From Flavobacterium psychrophilum (lineage in GTDB: Bacteria > Bacteroidota > Bacteroidia > Flavobacteriales > Flavobacteriaceae), in assembly GCA_945890865.1 (NCBI GenBank), contig CAMDDB010000001.1:124001-188000 (forward strand): a DNA stretch of 64,000 nucleotides, read 5' to 3'. Positions 60,512 through 64,000 of the stretch are shown here, in pieces (position 1 is the first letter of the stretch; each line of letters starts with the position of its first letter). The notes under the pieces were generated by a model that was not told the DNA's origin, searched no databases, and saw only the letters and a program-made list of their open reading frames with translations. Position numbers and translations under genes: made by a program.

Positions 60512-61558
60512 TTAGTCACAATGTAAATGAATCAATTCCATTAATGCATTTTGATTTGCTACTGTGTAAGTTACACTTGGATTATCTTCAAATGAAACAG
60601 TAATAGGATAATTGAATGCCGGACATGGTGCTTGCGATTGATTAGGATTGTAAAATTCTAAAAGTTGAGCGTCGTTTTGAACAGTAACGAGAGTTCCATT
60701 ATTCTGTACTTGAACAGGATAAGAAATATTTAAACAACTTTCTAAAACATCTTCAAAATCATCATCAGAACTACTATTGCTACAGTCTACAAAATCTTCA
60801 GATGAATAGCCACTACATTCCGCAAGACATTCATTTGGAAACTCGAGAAACACTCCTCCAACTTCAACACAAACAGGGTCATAAACATCAGGGCAATTAC
60901 AATTTGAAGAATTACAATTACTTATCAATTCTTCAAATTCATAAGCATTATCAATTTGTATGGTTTCATTATTAAATACCACTGAAAAAGGGTATACAAA
61001 ATCTACAATATAGTTGTCTTCGTTATCATCATCTAGTATATCATACAAAGCGCTTTCACTTGTAATAACAACTGTTTGATTACTACTGGTCAACAATGAA
61101 AATGGATATACAAAGGTATAACAGTCGTTTTCACTGATTGAATCATCGTAGGTATCCATGTCACAATTTACAATGGCATCCCAAAAGGCCTCCTCATTAG
61201 TAATAGTAACAGGGACAGTACTTCCCGCAACTAAAATATCAAACGGAAAATCAATTCCATCGATATATAAATCGCTGGTTTCATTTTCTAAAATTGTAAG
61301 TAATTCATTTTGGTTAGCGACAACAACGGTGGTTCCGTTATTATAAGAAAGTGTTAATGGATATACAAATTCAAAGCACATTTCTGGTTCATCACTTGCA
61401 GTTCTACCGCTAATATTATAGGCAGATTTCATTTCTTTTAAAAAAATGCGTAGCGCCGAACTCTTTTGTGGATCTGAAGTATCTTCACTGGTAGAACACG
61501 ATTGTAATATCGTTGAAGAAATCAACAATAGAATAAGGAGATGTTTTATTTTTTTCAT
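60512..61558 (-). CDS. Lipoprotein with six diverged short repeats and an embedded Kazal-like domain
   Basis: 348 aa. Lipoprotein signal MKKIKHLLILLLISSTILQS with Cys21. The rest holds six copies of a ~32-residue module of the form [C/D]xF-x-YP/FP - beta strand - N/T - V-x-V-x-N-x-x-x-L/F-x-x-I/L: about 61-92, 98-132, 146-177, 184-215, 275-303 and 312-347, in three pairs closed by Cys. Between copies 4 and 5 lies a cysteine-rich segment 220-260 (CPDVYDPVC then FPNECLAECSGY) with the PVC / NEC pattern of Kazal-type protease inhibitors. Surface exposure is likely. I know no named family for the repeats. Confidence 0.75.
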   Translation of the reverse strand: MKKIKHLLILLLISSTILQSCSTSEDTSDPQKSSALRIFLKEMKSAYNISGRTASDEPEMCFEFVYPLTLSYNNGTTVVVANQNELLTILENETSDLYIDGIDFPFDILVAGSTVPVTITNEEAFWDAIVNCDMDTYDDSISENDCYTFVYPFSLLTSSNQTVVITSESALYDILDDDNEDNYIVDFVYPFSVVFNNETIQIDNAYEFEELISNCNSSNCNCPDVYDPVCVEVGGVFLEFPNECLAECSGYSSEDFVDCSNSSSDDDFEDVLESCLNISYPVQVQNNGTLVTVQNDAQLLEFYNPNQSQAPCPAFNYPITVSFEDNPSVTYTVANQNALMELIHLHCD

Positions 61559-61667
61559 AGTATATTAATTTAAGATTCAAAAAAAATTTTTCAAATATAT
61601 ATAAAAATTTAAAATTAAAAAAAATGTTTAAGTTTTTTTAATTTATTTTAAACAAAAAAATTTCTTT

Positions 61668-63185
61668 CTATAGTAATGATTTACAACTCATTAGAACTGG
61701 TTTTTCAATCCCTAGTAATGCCAATATTGTAGGGGCAATATCTCCAAGAACGCCATTATTGATGTGCTGTAATTCGGGATCAACTAAAATAATAGGGACA
61801 GGATTGGTTGTGTGCGCGGTATTGGGCGAACCATCCGGATTAATCATGGTTTCACAATTTCCATGATCGGCGATAATTAGAGTAGTGTAGTTGTTTTCCA
61901 ATGCCGTTTCAATTACTTCTTTTACACAAGCATCAACAGCTTCACATGCTTTTATAGCCGCTTCCATTACACCTGTATGTCCAACCATGTCTCCGTTGGC
62001 AAAATTGAGACATACAAAATCTACGGTTCCTTTTTTTAATTCGGCAACCAAGGCATCTTTGAGTTCAAAGGCACTCATTTCAGGTTGTAAGTCATAAGTG
62101 GCTACTTTTGGAGAATTTTTCAAAATGCGCGTTTCGCCCACAAAAGGTTCTTCACGACCCCCTGAAAAGAAAAAGGTAACGTGTGGATATTTCTCCGTTT
62201 CTGCAATTCTTATTTGTGTTTTTCCTGCTTTTTCTAGAACCTCCCCCAGGGTTTCTGTAATATTATCCTTGTCGTATATGACCTTAACATTTTGATAGGT
62301 TTCATCATAATTGGTTAGGGTTACATAATATAAATTCAATTTATGCATATTGAATTCATGGAAATCTTTTTGCGACAGCACTTCGGTTAATTCCCTACCT
62401 CTGTCAGTCCTAAAGTTGAAGAACAGGACAACATCATCTTCTTTGATAGCGGCAATTGGTTGGTGGTCATTGTCAACTAATACTAAGGGCTGGATGAATT
62501 CGTCGGTAATGTCTTTGGCATAACTTTCTTGGAGACTAACAGCAACGTTTTGTGTGGGGGTCCCTTCGTTATTAATTAATAAATCGTAGGCTAATTTTAC
62601 GCGTTCCCATCTTTTATCACGATCCATCGCATAATAACGACCAATAACCGTTGCCAATTTTGCGGGTGTATGTTCTAAATATTTTTCTAGATCCGTTAGG
62701 TAAGTAATTCCCGATTTAGGATCGACATCTCTACCATCTGTAAAAGCGTGCACAAACATTTTTTGAACCCCGCTTTCTTGGGCGGCATCAATTAGTCCGC
62801 GTAAATGTGAAGTATGAGAATGAACTCCTCCATCCGAAACCAACCCTAAAAAATGAATGGCTTTTTGATTTTTTTTTGCATATTCAAAAGCTTCTTGTAG
62901 CGGAATTTCTTGACTCATGGTTTTGTTTTCCACCGCTAAATTGAGTTTTGCTAAATCTTGGTAAACGATGCGACCTGCACCTAAATTCATGTGACCCACT
63001 TCAGAATTCCCCATTTGACCTTCGGGTAAACCTACATTTAATCCATCGGTTCGAAGTTGAGCATTTGGGTATTGGATATATAATTGATCAATAAATGGAG
63101 TGTTTGCCTGATCTATGGCCGACACTTTTGGATCGGGTGATTTGCCCCATCCGTCAAGGATCATCAAAATAACTTTTTTGTTCAT
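61668..63185 (-). CDS. gpmI: 2,3-bisphosphoglycerate-independent phosphoglycerate mutase
   Basis: 505 aa. Alkaline-phosphatase-superfamily enzyme of glycolysis. Asp11 in LMILDGWG and catalytic Ser61 in GQMGNSEVGHMNLG; metal residues further in LVSDGGVHSH, YYAMDRDKRW and IADHGNCETM. The length fits. ATG 63185 (MNKKVILM) is chosen over the in-frame 63203. Mn-dependent; no 2,3-BPG needed. Confidence 0.97.
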   Translation of the reverse strand: MNKKVILMILDGWGKSPDPKVSAIDQANTPFIDQLYIQYPNAQLRTDGLNVGLPEGQMGNSEVGHMNLGAGRIVYQDLAKLNLAVENKTMSQEIPLQEAFEYAKKNQKAIHFLGLVSDGGVHSHTSHLRGLIDAAQESGVQKMFVHAFTDGRDVDPKSGITYLTDLEKYLEHTPAKLATVIGRYYAMDRDKRWERVKLAYDLLINNEGTPTQNVAVSLQESYAKDITDEFIQPLVLVDNDHQPIAAIKEDDVVLFFNFRTDRGRELTEVLSQKDFHEFNMHKLNLYYVTLTNYDETYQNVKVIYDKDNITETLGEVLEKAGKTQIRIAETEKYPHVTFFFSGGREEPFVGETRILKNSPKVATYDLQPEMSAFELKDALVAELKKGTVDFVCLNFANGDMVGHTGVMEAAIKACEAVDACVKEVIETALENNYTTLIIADHGNCETMINPDGSPNTAHTTNPVPIILVDPELQHINNGVLGDIAPTILALLGIEKPVLMSCKSLL

Positions 63186-63269
63186 GACTTTGAATTTGTA
63201 CAAAGATAAACAATTGACTCTTTTTTTAGCAGCTATGTATCCCTAATTTTACGAAAACGATTACGCAAA

Positions 63270-64000
63270 TTAGCCTTTTTTAATCCAATTTTTGGCCTGA
63301 TTGTAATCGATAAAATACCGAACACTAATTGATAAAATATGGTTTAAATTGTCAGCGAATAAGTTGGTAAAATTGGAGCTAAAATTCTTATCAATAGTCC
63401 GATCAAAAGTTGCTGCATTGTTGCGATACAAAATTGACATTTGACTGCCTGGTGCAAACCACCAAGAATAGGATAAATCCAAATTCCAACTACTAAAATT
63501 GGAATTTTTATTGGTGGTATACGTGATGTTTGGTGACAAGCTACCATCTGAATTCAAAGTATTAATTTGATTGTTTTCGGCAATCGACCAATAATGCCGT
63601 ACCGATAAATTAAAATTCATCACGCTACTGATTGAAAATTTACTACTCAATGCATTGGTGAAGGTGTTTCGATCTCTACGAGCAAAAATAATATCACTGT
63701 TATCAAAATCAATAAACCCAATGTCATTTTGTTGTCTGGCATAGTCAAAACTATATACTAAAGAAAATCGGTCATTAAAACGGTATCTCGGACGGATGTT
63801 GATTCCGGCTTCGTATCGATTTTCGTTCAATACATGAGTGAGATAGGGATTCAAATCAATGGCAAATTTATAGTTGTAATTGGATGAAAAATAAAAGTAA
63901 CCCCCTATATTTTTTGGGTTTACAAAATAGCGATTGGCCACCCGAGGTTCATAATAATCATAATTTTCAAAAGGATTTATATTGATCCCTCCACCAAAAT
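63270..64000 (-). CDS. DUF5916 family outer membrane protein, C-terminal part (partial)
   Basis: The frame is open to the right edge of the window (FGGGININPFENYDYYEPRV is readable in the last 60 bp), so the gene enters from outside and ends at 63270. About 243 residues are visible. They form alternating beta strands with YSFDYARQQND, SVRHYWSIAENNQINTLN and a final ILSISVRYFIDYNQA, like the barrel part of DUF5916 proteins, which also carry an N-terminal carbohydrate-binding-like domain. Function unknown. Confidence 0.8.
   Translation of the reverse strand, partial: FGGGININPFENYDYYEPRVANRYFVNPKNIGGYFYFSSNYNYKFAIDLNPYLTHVLNENRYEAGINIRPRYRFNDRFSLVYSFDYARQQNDIGFIDFDNSDIIFARRDRNTFTNALSSKFSISSVMNFNLSVRHYWSIAENNQINTLNSDGSLSPNITYTTNKNSNFSSWNLDLSYSWWFAPGSQMSILYRNNAATFDRTIDKNFSSNFTNLFADNLNHILSISVRYFIDYNQAKNWIKKG

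Noticed and set aside
1..64000. CRISPR array or insertion sequence
   Set aside because: No regularly spaced direct repeats with unique spacers, no transposase or integrase frame, and no long terminal inverted repeats were found on either strand.

Overview
The window is AT-rich chromosomal DNA from a member of the Bacteroidota, almost certainly Flavobacteriaceae and probably Flavobacterium or a close relative. The evidence is the gene content: a T9SS plug protein, PorP/SprF, a type B T9SS sorting domain, DUF6089, DUF5916, DUF4403, S46 peptidase, GH3 and an RRM-type RNA-binding protein. In addition, Shine-Dalgarno sites are nearly absent and many genes are preceded by the Bacteroidota -7 box TANNTTTG, several with TTG exactly 19 nt upstream. 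I see no rRNA, CRISPR array, insertion sequence, integrase or prophage. Most of the window is ordered housekeeping DNA.

Layout. 1-3.7 kb: end of a caa3/aa3-type cytochrome oxidase locus (two subunit III genes, subunit IV) followed by an oxidase-assembly group (a cysteine-free SCO-like protein, a true SCO protein, DUF420, a mini membrane protein with CxxC). 3.8-12.4 kb: DUF4403 lipoprotein, TolC plus periplasmic adaptor, tsaB, MscS, a DUF255 thioredoxin-fold protein and an Nfu scaffold with a duplicated N-terminal domain. 12.8-15.2 kb: solitary PorP/SprF, gamma carbonic anhydrase, murI. 15.2-22.6 kb (minus strand): CBS protein, nadK, then the envelope operon DUF6089-uppS-bamA-ompH-ompH. 22.7-27.6 kb: pdxJ, alpha/beta hydrolase, FadL-type porin with an SGNH lipoprotein, and a small holin-like membrane protein. 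27.7-31.1 kb: proteostasis cluster tig-clpP-clpX. 31.1-39.4 kb: GH3 protein with a tiny lipoprotein, DUF2797, sppA, a folK-deoxynucleoside kinase fusion, a secreted lectin/Ig protein with a type B T9SS signal, and a SpoU methyltransferase. 39.6-46.2 kb: mutS, tRNA-Gly and tRNA-Leu, a YegP-like protein, three small lipoproteins and a DPP11-like S46 peptidase. 46.3-58.4 kb: fabD, pirin, U32 protein, aminotransferase, desaturase, rsmG, pruA, apaG, T9SS plug, methyltransferase and map. 58.5-64 kb: CoA-transferase, RRM protein, a repeat lipoprotein with an embedded Kazal domain, gpmI and a DUF5916 protein that runs off the window.

Themes. Envelope biogenesis dominates (BAM, Skp-like chaperones, UppS, MurI, SppA, T9SS parts). 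Protein quality control (tig/clpP/clpX, map) and respiration (oxidase plus copper-insertion candidates) form two other coherent blocks.

I did not find a clear new multi-gene system. The best candidates for undescribed biology are the repeat/Kazal lipoprotein (60.5-61.6 kb), the cysteine-free SCO paralogue and CxxC mini-protein in the oxidase assembly group, an inverted repeat over the trigger-factor promoter, and a scatter of short degenerate tandem repeats packed against gene ends.
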